Shown one piece after another: positions 32,218-39,499 of a DNA stretch of 39,684 bases (positions are counted from its first letter, which is position 1; each line of letters opens with the position of its first letter). The translations under genes were made by a program, and so were the position numbers. The DNA comes from Patescibacteria group bacterium. Its GTDB lineage: Bacteria; Patescibacteriota; Patescibacteriia; UBA9570. The DNA lies in the NCBI GenBank assembly GCA_024277435.1, contig JAJRVJ010000016.1:1-39684 (forward strand), in the 5' to 3' direction. A model generated the notes under the pieces. It did no database searches. It was not told the origin of the DNA and saw nothing but the letters and a program-made list of their open reading frames with translations.

Positions 32218-32451
32218 ATGGCTAAACATTGTGTAATAACAAAACGTAAATCGTCTGTTGGTAATAACGTTAGTCACTCTAAACGTAGGACCAAGCGACG
32301 TATTTACCCAAACTTACAAAAACGTAAGTTAATAAATCCTGCTACAGGTCGGCAGATTTCCGTAGTGATTTCAGCTCAAGGCCTTCGAACTCTTACTAAA
32401 TGGGATAACGAAGGAAAGAATTACGATCTTCGAGAATTTCTACGAGATTAA
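32218..32451 (+). CDS. rpmB: Large ribosomal subunit protein bL28
   Basis: 77 aa from ATG 32218 (MAKHCVITKRKSSVGNNVSHSKRRTKRRIYPNLQKRKL...). The GNNxSHxxxxTKRRxxPNLQ core is the bL28 signature and the length equals that of E. coli L28. The upstream TTG-type extension in the ORF track (MHYFEF...) covers the promoter and is rejected. It is monocistronic, with a strong terminator 24 nt downstream. Confidence 0.95.
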   Translation: MAKHCVITKRKSSVGNNVSHSKRRTKRRIYPNLQKRKLINPATGRQISVVISAQGLRTLTKWDNEGKNYDLREFLRD

Positions 32452-32474
32452 ACTCCGGTAAATAGCAGTAAATC

Positions 32475-32500
32475 AAAAAGCGCGTATATCGCGCTTTTTT
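32475..32500. terminator. Bidirectional intrinsic terminator between rpmB and ribH
   Basis: AAAAAGCGCG / CGCGCTTTTT with loop TATAT, and T runs on both strands. It ends rpmB on plus and the lysine-ribH operon on minus. Confidence 0.92.
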
Positions 32501-32520
32501 GTTTGCTTTTGATATAATTC

Positions 32521-32961
32521 TTATTCAGATGGCTGATTATAATTCCGAAGAATATCAATATTCGTTACCACAGCCTCTACAGCCCGTTTAGCATACTCAT
32601 CTACTCGCCCCATAAAATATTCTGGTTTAGCACCTGGGCCAATTACTCCAAATCCAACCGGCTTCATATATTCAACTGATAATTGAATAATTGCGCTTGT
32701 CATGGCATTTACAACCAACTCGTCATGCTGTGTCTCCCCTTTTGCAACCGCTCCTAATAATACGATTCCATCAAGACGCACATCTTCCATCATTTTCTTG
32801 GCTATTACCGGCATATCGAATGTACCGGTAGTCATAACGATACGTGCAATATCAACATTACGCTCAGTCGCCTCTTCACGCGCGGCAGCAAGCATTAGCT
32901 CAATAATATCAGGATTAATTTCAGTGGTTAATATTCCTATGCGATGGTTAAGTATATTCAT
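32521..32961 (-). CDS. ribH: Lumazine synthase, archaeal-type RibH
   Basis: 146 aa. The fold and motifs are those of 6,7-dimethyl-8-ribityllumazine synthase: RIGILTTEINPDI, TTGTFDMPVIAKKMM, IVLLGAVAKGETQHDELVV (catalytic-type His) and PVGFGVIGPGAKPEYFMGRVDEYAKRAVEAVV. The GETxHDE and GPG...RVxxYxKRAVEA features match archaeal RibH better than bacterial RibE/H (IRGGTAHFEYV). It makes the riboflavin precursor. No other rib gene is present; it sits 9 nt after lysK as the last cistron of the lysine operon. Confidence 0.85.
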   Translation of the reverse strand: MNILNHRIGILTTEINPDIIELMLAAAREEATERNVDIARIVMTTGTFDMPVIAKKMMEDVRLDGIVLLGAVAKGETQHDELVVNAMTSAIIQLSVEYMKPVGFGVIGPGAKPEYFMGRVDEYAKRAVEAVVTNIDILRNYNQPSE

Positions 32962-32970
32962 ATATATAGT

Positions 32971-34038
32971 TTACGCATTATTTGATAAATCTTCAACTAC
33001 GGCTTTTAAAATTGCTATGCTCTTCCTGTATTCATTCAGATCAATTCGTTCTTCAGGCGTATGATCTAATGTAGAATCACCCGGACTGTATGCTACCATT
33101 TCAGCCTGCTTCCACCTGGTTGATACTACACCCAAATCCGAGCTGCCAGTTTTTTTCTTTAGTACTGGTTTTTCGTCTTGTTGGCGAATAGCTTTTGTAA
33201 ACGCTCGTACAAGCTTACTACGTGAATCTGATTCATAACCAGCTAGCGATTCAGAATATTCGATATTCATTGGTGTATCAATATTTTTCACAAATTCTTC
33301 AAAGGCTGCATTATCAAAATTAGGTGGGATACGTAAATTACAAAATACCTTTACATCTTCTTGCAAGCCATCATTAGAGCTATTCCAATTGCGAATCTCT
33401 AAGCGTGGCGAAGCAAACGCAGATTCTCGATTAAAATCCAAATTCTCAATATATTCATGAATGCTACGAATCGTACTAAATGCAATTTCATTCACGGCGG
33501 CATCCTTACTGGCAAAATGTGTCATTGGTTGAGAATGCGTAAGCGCAAAGCGAACGCCGCCCTTGTACCCAATGGTTACTACGTTCCAGCCAGATGGCTC
33601 ACCATTAATAACGTAGTGTGGCTCTTCAAAATCCTCTAGTATCTGATGTGCCCCCTTTGATGTAGCGCACTCCTCTTCAACACAACCAGCAACGGTAACC
33701 GTAACCAACTCTTTTAATTCGCCCGGTAATTCCGTAAGTGCGCTAATAATTGCGCACATACCCCCTTTAGCATCGCACGATCCTCTACCCCATAATTGTT
33801 GCTTATCATCAATATATACATCAATTTTACCAGGCACAGTATCGATGTGACCAAGGAATAATATTTGAATTGGACCAGAACCCCATATCCCGATGGCATT
33901 ACCAGCGTTATCGCTATAGGACTTTTTAAAATTTCTCTCACTCATCTCTGCAACAAAAAACTCCGCCGCTGGCTGTTCATTGTAAGTTGGGCTATATACC
34001 TGCAAGCTGCGTTTAAGAAATTCTGATGCGTTATCCAT
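32971..34038 (-). CDS. lysK: LysW-lysine/ornithine hydrolase (M20 peptidase)
   Basis: 355 aa, M20 metallopeptidase: ILFLGHIDTVPG (metal His-x-Asp), WGRGSCDAKGGMCAIISAL (bridging Asp), VTVAGCVEEECATSKGA (catalytic/metal Glu pair) and GSSDLGVV near the C-terminal His (PGDSTLDHTPEERIDL). In the carrier-protein pathway this enzyme releases lysine (or ornithine) from LysW. It follows lysJ by 13 nt. The lysine leader peptide upstream of the operon favours the LysK role over ArgE. Confidence 0.9.
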   Translation of the reverse strand: MDNASEFLKRSLQVYSPTYNEQPAAEFFVAEMSERNFKKSYSDNAGNAIGIWGSGPIQILFLGHIDTVPGKIDVYIDDKQQLWGRGSCDAKGGMCAIISALTELPGELKELVTVTVAGCVEEECATSKGAHQILEDFEEPHYVINGEPSGWNVVTIGYKGGVRFALTHSQPMTHFASKDAAVNEIAFSTIRSIHEYIENLDFNRESAFASPRLEIRNWNSSNDGLQEDVKVFCNLRIPPNFDNAAFEEFVKNIDTPMNIEYSESLAGYESDSRSKLVRAFTKAIRQQDEKPVLKKKTGSSDLGVVSTRWKQAEMVAYSPGDSTLDHTPEERIDLNEYRKSIAILKAVVEDLSNNA

Positions 34039-34051
34039 ATTATGAGTGTAC

Positions 34052-35212
34052 TTATGAAGTCAAAACCACTTCAACGCGACGAATAATTTCATCAGCTTCG
34101 TCTTGCGTGATAGTTAATGGTGGAAGCAACCGCAGCACCGTACCGGTAGGCATTGCGATTAAATGTTGTTCTCGTTGTAAACGCTGTGCATATAATCCAG
34201 ATTTCTTCTTTAATTCAATAGCCAGCATCAAGCCCACGCCGCGCACTTCACGAATAATTGAGCTATCTATTGCACTAAGGCCGTCATATAAATAACTTCC
34301 CATTGCCAATGCATTGTCATGCAAATTATTTTCTTTAATATGTAGCAATGTTGCATTTGCCGCCACACAAGCCAATGGATTTGAGCCAAAGGTTGTTCCA
34401 TGTGATCCCTTAGGAATGTGCTCCGCGTATTGTTCTTGAATAACTGTTGCACCAATCGGGAAGCCGTTACCTAGTGCCTTTGCTAGGCATAAAATATCTG
34501 GCACTACATCATACACTGTACTCGCCAACCAATCTCCAGTACGAAAACCAGTTTGCACTTCATCAAAAATTAATACCATACCTGTTTCATTACAGAAATT
34601 ACGAACGGATTGTAAGTATTCCTTTGTCGCTGGTACTACTCCACCCTCACCTTGAATTGGCTCCAGAATTACTGCTCCCATTTCTTCTGTGTACGCATTC
34701 TTTAAATCTTCAATATCATTGAAAATAACTTGTGCATTGGGCTCCAGCAATGGCTCAAATGGTTTGCGATATTTTGGAGTACCGTTTACCGATAAGGCTC
34801 CCATGGTACGACCATGATATGCTCGCTTAGTGGATATTACACCCGGCTTATTTGTAGATAGTCGCGCAAATTTCAAAGCCGCCTCAATGGCTTCCGTTCC
34901 TGAATTACATAAATATGTTCGAGTAAGCTCCTCAGGAAGTATGCTGTGTAATGTTTCTAGTAAGTTAGCGCGAGCATCACTATAAAAGCTACTATGTACA
35001 CCTATTATATTATTCAACTGTAGTGACAGAGCCACTGTAAATTCATTATGGCTATGACCAAGAATCACTGTTCCGTACCCCATCATACAATCAATGTATT
35101 CTTCTCCCTGTTCATCAATCGCAACTAAACCCTTACCGCGCGTTAGTGCTACGTCACGCTTGGGATATAATCCTGCTAAATGTTTATCTTCGATTTCTTG
35201 TATGTTCATCAT
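34052..35212 (-). CDS. lysJ: LysW-aminoadipate semialdehyde/glutamate semialdehyde aminotransferase
   Basis: 386 aa class-III PLP aminotransferase: MMGYGTVILGHSH, YLCNSGTEAIEAALKFARL, RAYHGRTMGALSVNGTPKYRKPFEPL, LILEPIQGEGGV-type AVILEPIQGEGGVVPA, LIFDEVQTGFRTG, the PLP Lys in LCLAKALGNGFPIGA and HGTTFGSNPLACVAA. It transfers the amino group that becomes the side-chain amine. It is the ArgD/LysJ family, assigned as LysJ by operon context. It starts 6 nt after lysZ. Confidence 0.92.
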   Translation of the reverse strand: MMNIQEIEDKHLAGLYPKRDVALTRGKGLVAIDEQGEEYIDCMMGYGTVILGHSHNEFTVALSLQLNNIIGVHSSFYSDARANLLETLHSILPEELTRTYLCNSGTEAIEAALKFARLSTNKPGVISTKRAYHGRTMGALSVNGTPKYRKPFEPLLEPNAQVIFNDIEDLKNAYTEEMGAVILEPIQGEGGVVPATKEYLQSVRNFCNETGMVLIFDEVQTGFRTGDWLASTVYDVVPDILCLAKALGNGFPIGATVIQEQYAEHIPKGSHGTTFGSNPLACVAANATLLHIKENNLHDNALAMGSYLYDGLSAIDSSIIREVRGVGLMLAIELKKKSGLYAQRLQREQHLIAMPTGTVLRLLPPLTITQDEADEIIRRVEVVLTS

Positions 35213-35218
35213 ATACTA

Positions 35219-36010
35219 CTATTTAATAGTTGTTCCTTTACCCGATAAGGCATCACTTACTGGATGCTCTACTCGTCCATCACTAATATACACCGTTGGT
35301 TGACCATTTTCAAATAAACGGCGTAATGCTAGCATTTTACGCTTCATACGCCCCTCTACTTGTTGCTCGCGCTGCTCAAGCTCATCTTGCGTTAGTGTTT
35401 TTACAAGTGAATTTGCATCTTGAATATCATCCATAAACCCAGGCGCTTCGATAAGCTGTACGATAGTATCTGCTTGAATAGCTTGCTGTAATACATTAAT
35501 AATATCGTCATTCTCTGAATTAATGGCATAGCCATTCTCATCAATAATTGGAACGCACAATACCGGCGAGTAACCATTGTCTGTAAGTAATGAAAGAAGA
35601 TCTGCATTAATAGATTTAGGTTTACCAGAGAAGTCTCTTAAGATCTTCACCTTCTCGCCCACCTTAGCTTTGATACCTCGATTACGCATACCTTGAATCA
35701 TTCGGCCATCAATACCAGATAATCCAACAGCATTTACTCCAGCAACTTGCAGCATTTCAACCAAACGTTTATTTTGCACACCAGCATACGCCATCATTAA
35801 ATTATCTATCGCATCTTTATCTGATAGCACGCTCTGATAACCAGAAACAGACGTAACCACCTGCTTCGGTGTTCCGCGCTCCTCCGCTAGTGCATCACGC
35901 ACAGCATTGGCACCATGAATAATAATATACGGCTCTGATAATTCAGCCAAATCATTTACAACCCCCTCTAGATTAATTTCCGCTCCCCCGCCTATTTTTA
36001 TTAATATCAT
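35219..36010 (-). CDS. lysZ: LysW-aminoadipate kinase (ArgB/LysZ family)
   Basis: 263 aa amino-acid kinase: MILIKIGGGAEINLEGVV, YIIIHGANAVRDAL, GVNAVGLSGIDGRMIQGMRNRGI and VQLIEAPGFMDDIQDA, ending VYISDGRVEHPVSDALSGKGTTI. The GLSGIDG motif and EGRMKRKMLAL stretch match the LysZ subgroup used with LysW. It phosphorylates the LysW-bound substrate's side-chain carboxylate. It is separated from lysY by an unusual 123-nt gap holding a long hairpin. Confidence 0.93.
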   Translation of the reverse strand: MILIKIGGGAEINLEGVVNDLAELSEPYIIIHGANAVRDALAEERGTPKQVVTSVSGYQSVLSDKDAIDNLMMAYAGVQNKRLVEMLQVAGVNAVGLSGIDGRMIQGMRNRGIKAKVGEKVKILRDFSGKPKSINADLLSLLTDNGYSPVLCVPIIDENGYAINSENDDIINVLQQAIQADTIVQLIEAPGFMDDIQDANSLVKTLTQDELEQREQQVEGRMKRKMLALRRLFENGQPTVYISDGRVEHPVSDALSGKGTTIK

Positions 36011-36047
36011 ATTTATTTAAGACATTCTTGCTCCGCTACTTAATTCT

Positions 36048-36124
36048 CTTGATATCTTACCTTGTCTTCCATGAGCGACTAGGCTTCCGTCAAAGTGAAT
36101 GGAAGGGCAAGGTGGGATGTCAAG
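36048..36124. repeat. 77-nt fold-back element between lysY and lysZ
   Basis: CTTGATATCTTACCTTG (36048-36064) pairs with 36108-36124 over 17 positions (three as G-U), then CTTCCAT (36066-36072) pairs with ATGGAAG (36099-36105), leaving a 26-nt loop. The G-U pairs exist only in plus-strand RNA; in the operon's minus-strand RNA they are A-C mismatches. It could be a small MITE-like insertion, an antisense RNA or an intra-operon processing site. Confidence 0.6.
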
Positions 36125-36133
36125 ATTTATCAT

Positions 36134-37168
36134 CTATACAGGGTGTAAGCCAAAGAATTCCAGACCTGCGGTTTCTGGCATTCCATAACGGATATTCACA
36201 GCCTGAATCGCCTGCCCTGCCGAACCACGAGTTAAATTATCAATGGCTGATAGTACGATTACACGATTACTGCTAAGGTCTCGTTCAAATCCAATGTCGC
36301 AAAAATTTGTTCCTTGTACAATCTTTGGTTCTGGATAACGATAAATTCCTTGCCGCTCTTTTACGATACGAATAAAGTGTTCTTCACCGTAATACTTACG
36401 GTATAATTTTCGTAGCTGTTTATCATTCATCTCTTCAGTAAGAAATACATGTGCTGTAGCAAGAATTCCCCGCACCATTTCTATAGCCGTTACAGAAAGT
36501 GAAATTTCTGCTGTGCCAAGCTCTTGCAGAATTTCACCCGTATGCCGATGACCAGACGGTTTGTATGAACGTACAGCTCGGCTGCGCTCTGGATGATGCG
36601 TAGCTAAACTAGCTTTATTACCAGCGGCCGTGGAAGAGATTTTTGTTTCTACTACCGTGCGTGTCTCATCTACAATACCAGCCTGATAGAGTGGATAGAG
36701 CCCAAGAATGATGGCAGTAGGATTACAACCTGGGGATGCAATGTAATTGGTAGATTTCAACTCTTCACGATGAATCTCGGGAATAGCATACACAAATTGT
36801 GAGAGTAATTCTGGTCGTGGATGTGGTGTTTCATGCCAAGCATTATATATCTCTTCTGTGCGAGCTCGAAAATCTTCACTGAGATCCACTAACACATCAC
36901 ATGCAGCATCCACCTTATCAAAACGGTCAATCAGCATTCCATGAGGTAGTGCTGTAAATATGACATCACACTCTTCAAGTTCTTCAGCTGAAGAAAATCG
37001 CATGTCAGTTTGTCCTCGAAAATTTGGATGCGCCAAATGCAGCGGCTTCTTTGCATACCGCTCGGATGTTACTTGCACTAATTCTAACTCGGGATGTCCA
37101 AGAATCAACCGAACAACTTCACCTCCAATATACCCCGATCCACCTACTACACTACATCGTATACTCAT
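36134..37168 (-). CDS. lysY: LysW-aminoadipyl-phosphate reductase (ArgC/LysY family)
   Basis: 344 aa. The Rossmann motif is [26 protein letters not shown], followed by [11 protein letters not shown], the catalytic Cys in [19 protein letters not shown], and [10 protein letters not shown]... FLTEEM and a [28 protein letters not shown] ending, all standard for N-acetyl-glutamyl-phosphate reductase relatives. In this operon it would reduce the LysW-bound acyl phosphate to the semialdehyde. Its ATG overlaps the TGA of lysX (ATGA). Confidence 0.93.
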   Translation of the reverse strand: MSIRCSVVGGSGYIGGEVVRLILGHPELELVQVTSERYAKKPLHLAHPNFRGQTDMRFSSAEELEECDVIFTALPHGMLIDRFDKVDAACDVLVDLSEDFRARTEEIYNAWHETPHPRPELLSQFVYAIPEIHREELKSTNYIASPGCNPTAIILGLYPLYQAGIVDETRTVVETKISSTAAGNKASLATHHPERSRAVRSYKPSGHRHTGEILQELGTAEISLSVTAIEMVRGILATAHVFLTEEMNDKQLRKLYRKYYGEEHFIRIVKERQGIYRYPEPKIVQGTNFCDIGFERDLSSNRVIVLSAIDNLTRGSAGQAIQAVNIRYGMPETAGLEFFGLHPV

Positions 37169-38016
37169 AAATATGTTTCTTTAATATAACTAATAATTTC
37201 TTGCGGGATATTCACTCCGGTTGTCTTGATGCTGTTTCGAAATTCCATCGAAGAATTTATCTCTGTTACTAGTAATTCTCCGGACATTGCTTCAATAAGA
37301 TCAATTGCTACTATTTCCCCACCAACAGCTTTCGCAGCTCGAAGCGATACATCTGCAATGTCATCTGTTACCGGGCAATTACTTGCCTCAGCGCCACGAG
37401 CTGTATTTGTAACCCAATGGTCTGACTTGCGATAAATTGCGGCAATACAACGATCACCAACAACAAATGCCCGAATGTCACGACCCTGTTGTTTTTCGAT
37501 AAGCGGTTGAATATAAAAATTACTATGTTGATAATTTCCCAATAATTGTTTGTGCTCCAATACTGTTTCCGCTGCATCACGATCATTAATTTTACTTAGC
37601 AATCTCCCCCACGAACCCTGTGTAGGCTTCATTACTACAGGGTAACCAAATTCTTACATCGCCTGAATAGCCGCTTCTTCAGTGTAAGCCAATTTTGTTG
37701 GAATAGTGGCAACGCCAGCTTTCTGCAATACTAGTGACGCTGTAAATTTATCGTCACACATCTCTGTAGAGAGTACAGAATTTATCGTATGTACACCTTG
37801 GGATTCAAAAAAACGGAGCGTTGTTGGAATACGTCCGTGATTCATACTACGTTGCAATAGCACTTGCGACTCCAATTGTGGAGTGTTGGCTACAATATCA
37901 AGAATAAGATCGTTGTCTCGAACTTTTTCTAATTGCACACCCAACTCTTCGCAGGCTGCAAATAGAAGTTTTTCTTCTGGGCGAACCCGTGAATATATTA
38001 TTGCTAAGGATTTCAT
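37165..38016 (-). pseudogene. lysX: LysX (alpha-aminoadipate-LysW ligase) with in-frame TAA
   Basis: Two ORFs (120 and 155 aa) are one gene split by a single in-frame TAA at 37654-37656. Read through, it gives about 283 residues, the normal LysX length: ...EEAAIQAM[23 protein letters not shown]..., exactly where the family has an A-M-E/K-EFGYPVVLKP-type ATP-grasp segment. The rest is intact ([54 protein letters not shown]). LysX ligates aminoadipate (or glutamate as ArgX) to the C-terminal Glu of LysW. One base (T to G, A or C) restores the frame, so a consensus error or very recent nonsense mutation is likely. Confidence 0.85.
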
Positions 38017-38029
38017 TTATAAATGATAA

Positions 38030-38203
38030 TTACTCTCCCCAATCCTCTTGAATTTCTGGAGCCAATTCAACCTTAGGTGGATCTACACTGATGAGCTCTA
38101 ATTCAGCTGAGCATTCACTGCATGTAAATACTTCGCCTATTTCTGGCTGTATTGATAACGCGAGGCTAGCATCGCATTCTGTGCATGAAACAGATTTTTG
38201 CAT
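38030..38203 (-). CDS. lysW: LysW amino-group carrier protein
   Basis: 57 aa, absent from the ORF track. It has a zinc ribbon with two Cys pairs (CTEC at 7-10, CSEC at 28-31), an acidic C-terminal half and the diagnostic ending EDWGE, whose terminal Glu is the attachment site for the amino acid. It protects the alpha-amino group through the LysX-Y-Z-J-K steps. It is first in the operon, 13 nt before lysX, preceded by a long attenuator leader. Confidence 0.95.
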   Translation of the reverse strand: MQKSVSCTECDASLALSIQPEIGEVFTCSECSAELELISVDPPKVELAPEIQEDWGE

Positions 38204-38237
38204 AATATTTATTTATAAATAATTTTTTAAAATAAAT

Positions 38238-38258
38238 GACCCACGTTGTATGTGGGTC
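38238..38258 (-). terminator. Attenuator terminator (4:5 hairpin)
   Basis: GACCCAC / GTGGGTC, a 7-bp stem with a 7-nt loop, followed on the minus strand by ATTTATTTT, 34 nt before the lysW ATG. Confidence 0.75.
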
Positions 38259-38290
38259 TGTACTGGAATGGTAATTACCACAACAGCCCA

Positions 38291-38347
38291 CTACGAATGG
38301 GTCTTCTTGGCCTTCGCCTTATATGTTGTGAAAACTACATTTTCCAT
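38291..38347 (-). CDS. Lysine leader peptide
   Basis: 18 aa, MENVVFTTYKAKAKKTHS, then TAG. Codons 10, 12, 14 and 15 are all AAG (Lys). The ATG at 38347 lies at, or within a base of, the start predicted from the promoter at 38355-38382, matching the leaderless habit of this genome. The stop codon falls at the start of RNA segment 3, and segment 2 begins inside the last Lys codon, which is the geometry needed for ribosome-mediated attenuation. The peptide itself probably has no function other than to sense charged tRNA-Lys. Confidence 0.8.
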   Translation of the reverse strand: MENVVFTTYKAKAKKTHS

Positions 38348-38354
38348 TGCGCTT

Positions 38355-38382
38355 ATTATATATGCGTATAGTAATCTGTCAA
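38355..38382 (-). promoter_or_regulatory. Promoter of the lysW operon
   Basis: Minus-strand TTGACA (38377-38382), 16-bp spacer, TATAAT (38355-38360): both boxes are perfect consensus. The predicted start is at about 38348. Confidence 0.9.
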
Positions 38383-38429
38383 GAATGTAACTATTCTCTA
38401 GAATCATTTATGCACCTAATCATTCCAAT

Positions 38430-38469
38430 AAAAACAGCCTCCACTATTTTTATTTTGGGGGCTGTTTTT
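38430..38469. terminator. Intrinsic terminator upstream of the lysW promoter
   Basis: AAAAACAGCC pairs with GGCTGTTTTT and the stem extends inward by about three pairs; T runs are present on both strands. It would end the short Cys-rich transcript on minus. Confidence 0.8.
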
Positions 38470-38478
38470 GTGTATGAC

Positions 38479-38538
38479 CTAACCGCAAGTGCAAGAACCG
38501 CCTTCACCGGTGGTACCGCCGCAATTTGGGCACGCCTC
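38479..38538 (-). other. Start-less Cys-rich reading frame in a short transcription unit
   Basis: Between a promoter (38559-38586) and a terminator (38430-38469), one frame reads ACPNCGGTTGEGGSCTCG then TAG, a zinc-knuckle-like peptide with four Cys. There is no ATG, GTG or TTG in frame; TGA (38539-38541) and a further TAA lie just upstream. It may be a truncated remnant of a small zinc protein or a noncoding RNA. The rest of the 38204-38590 gap is the lysine leader, its promoter and the divergent promoters. Confidence 0.45.
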
Positions 38539-38558
38539 TCAGGATTAATTACTTAGTA

Positions 38559-38586
38559 AGTATATCACATGATATGCTACACTCAA
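38559..38586 (-). promoter_or_regulatory. Promoter of the short Cys-rich transcript
   Basis: Minus-strand TTGAGT (38581-38586), 16-bp spacer, TATACT (38559-38564); predicted start about 38552. A plus-strand TATGCT (38573-38578), 12 nt before ATG 38591, probably serves the divergent methyltransferase gene. Confidence 0.5.
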
Positions 38587-38590
38587 GTAT

Positions 38591-39490
38591 ATGAAAAAAC
38601 CACAGGGACCAGAGGGATTTGAGGAATATTACGCAACACAGTTTCCTGATAATTGGCAGGAACTAAAAGCCGGCTTACTAAAAGAGACAAAGCCTATTTT
38701 ACGTTTCTCTGTTAAAAATAAAGAAACACTTGAACGTCTTTGGCAGAAAAATAATCTTACATGGCAGACACTATCCTGGTACCCGCATGCTATTGAATGG
38801 CCAGCGGAAATACTGTTGGGCGAAGAACTCCCGGGATACGCTGATAATCTATTTTATGTGATGAATGCAAGTTCTTTGTTGCCAATATTAGCACTAGATC
38901 CTCGATCTAATGAACGCATCTTGGATGCCTGCGCGGCTCCCGGCGGAAAAACCCTAGCGATAGCAGATACACTAGGAGATGCTAGCGAACTCATTGCCAA
39001 CGATACCTCTCCAAAGCGCCGACGCAGATTACAAGATAACCTGCGCAATTACGGACATGATGAGGTGCAAGTAACCGGTAAAAAATCTGAAACGTTATTT
39101 AAAACCCAACCTGATACGTACGATAAAATATTGGTTGACGCTCCATGTAGCTCAGAAAAACATGTACTGAATTCTCCTAAACATATTGAACAATGGAGTT
39201 ATTCACGAATCAAATCATTAAAGCAACGGCAGATTGCTTTGCTGAGTGGATTATTTCTTGCGTTGAAACCTGGAGGTAGGATGGTATATTCCACGTGTGC
39301 GCTTACTCCTGAAGAAGACGAAGAGGTAGTAAAGAAATTGCTTAAAAAGAAAAAAGACGCGATCTCTCTTATTTCTATGGATATTCAAGATATTCCCGGA
39401 AAACAAGGTGAATTTGGTTGGAGAGTATATCCTAGTGCTACAACCAACCTTGACCCTATGTTTGTAGCTATATTTATTAAAAACAGCTAG
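38591..39490 (+). CDS. RsmB/NSUN-family RNA m5C methyltransferase
   Basis: 299 aa. A short N-terminal region precedes the Rossmann domain: ILDACAAPGGKTLAIADTLG (SAM loop), LIANDTSPKRRRRLQDNL, ILVDAPCSSEKHV (motif IV, catalytic Cys) and MVYSTCALTPEEDEEVV (motif VI, second Cys). It methylates cytosine C5 in rRNA or tRNA. The N-terminal NusB-like domain of full RsmB is absent, so it is closer to NSUN4/YebU-type cores; the target is not determinable. The 5' leader is only about 5 nt. A hairpin terminator follows 9 nt after the TAG. Confidence 0.88.
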   Translation: MKKPQGPEGFEEYYATQFPDNWQELKAGLLKETKPILRFSVKNKETLERLWQKNNLTWQTLSWYPHAIEWPAEILLGEELPGYADNLFYVMNASSLLPILALDPRSNERILDACAAPGGKTLAIADTLGDASELIANDTSPKRRRRLQDNLRNYGHDEVQVTGKKSETLFKTQPDTYDKILVDAPCSSEKHVLNSPKHIEQWSYSRIKSLKQRQIALLSGLFLALKPGGRMVYSTCALTPEEDEEVVKKLLKKKKDAISLISMDIQDIPGKQGEFGWRVYPSATTNLDPMFVAIFIKNS

Positions 39491-39499
39491 TTTTAGGCA

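Larger units (their letters stand above)
38204..38348 (-). ncRNA. Lysine attenuator leader of the lysW operon
   Basis: The ~145-nt leader carries a Lys-rich ORF followed by competing pairings. Segment 2 AGACCCA (38298-38304) pairs with segment 3 TGGGCT (38285-38290). Segment 3 GTGGGCTG (38284-38291) pairs alternatively with segment 4 CAGACCCAC (38252-38260), 8 bp with one bulged A. Segment 4 GACCCAC (38252-38258) pairs with segment 5 GTGGGTC (38238-38244) as a terminator followed by ATTTATTTT. A ribosome stalled on the Lys codons would mask segment 2 and favour 3:4 (readthrough); one reaching the stop would mask 2 and part of 3, favouring 4:5 (termination). Confidence 0.8.

Noticed and set aside
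38204-38348. Lysine (L-box) riboswitch ahead of lysW
   Set aside because: The leader is only ~145 nt and lacks the five-helix junction layout of the lysine riboswitch; the Lys-rich ORF with competing stems explains it better.
38500-38530. T-box-like sequence GGTGGTACCGCC upstream of the methyltransferase gene
   Set aside because: It matches the T-box core only partly, no antiterminator or terminator follows on the plus strand, and on the minus strand the same bases read as Gly-Thr-Thr-Gly codons of a Cys-rich frame.
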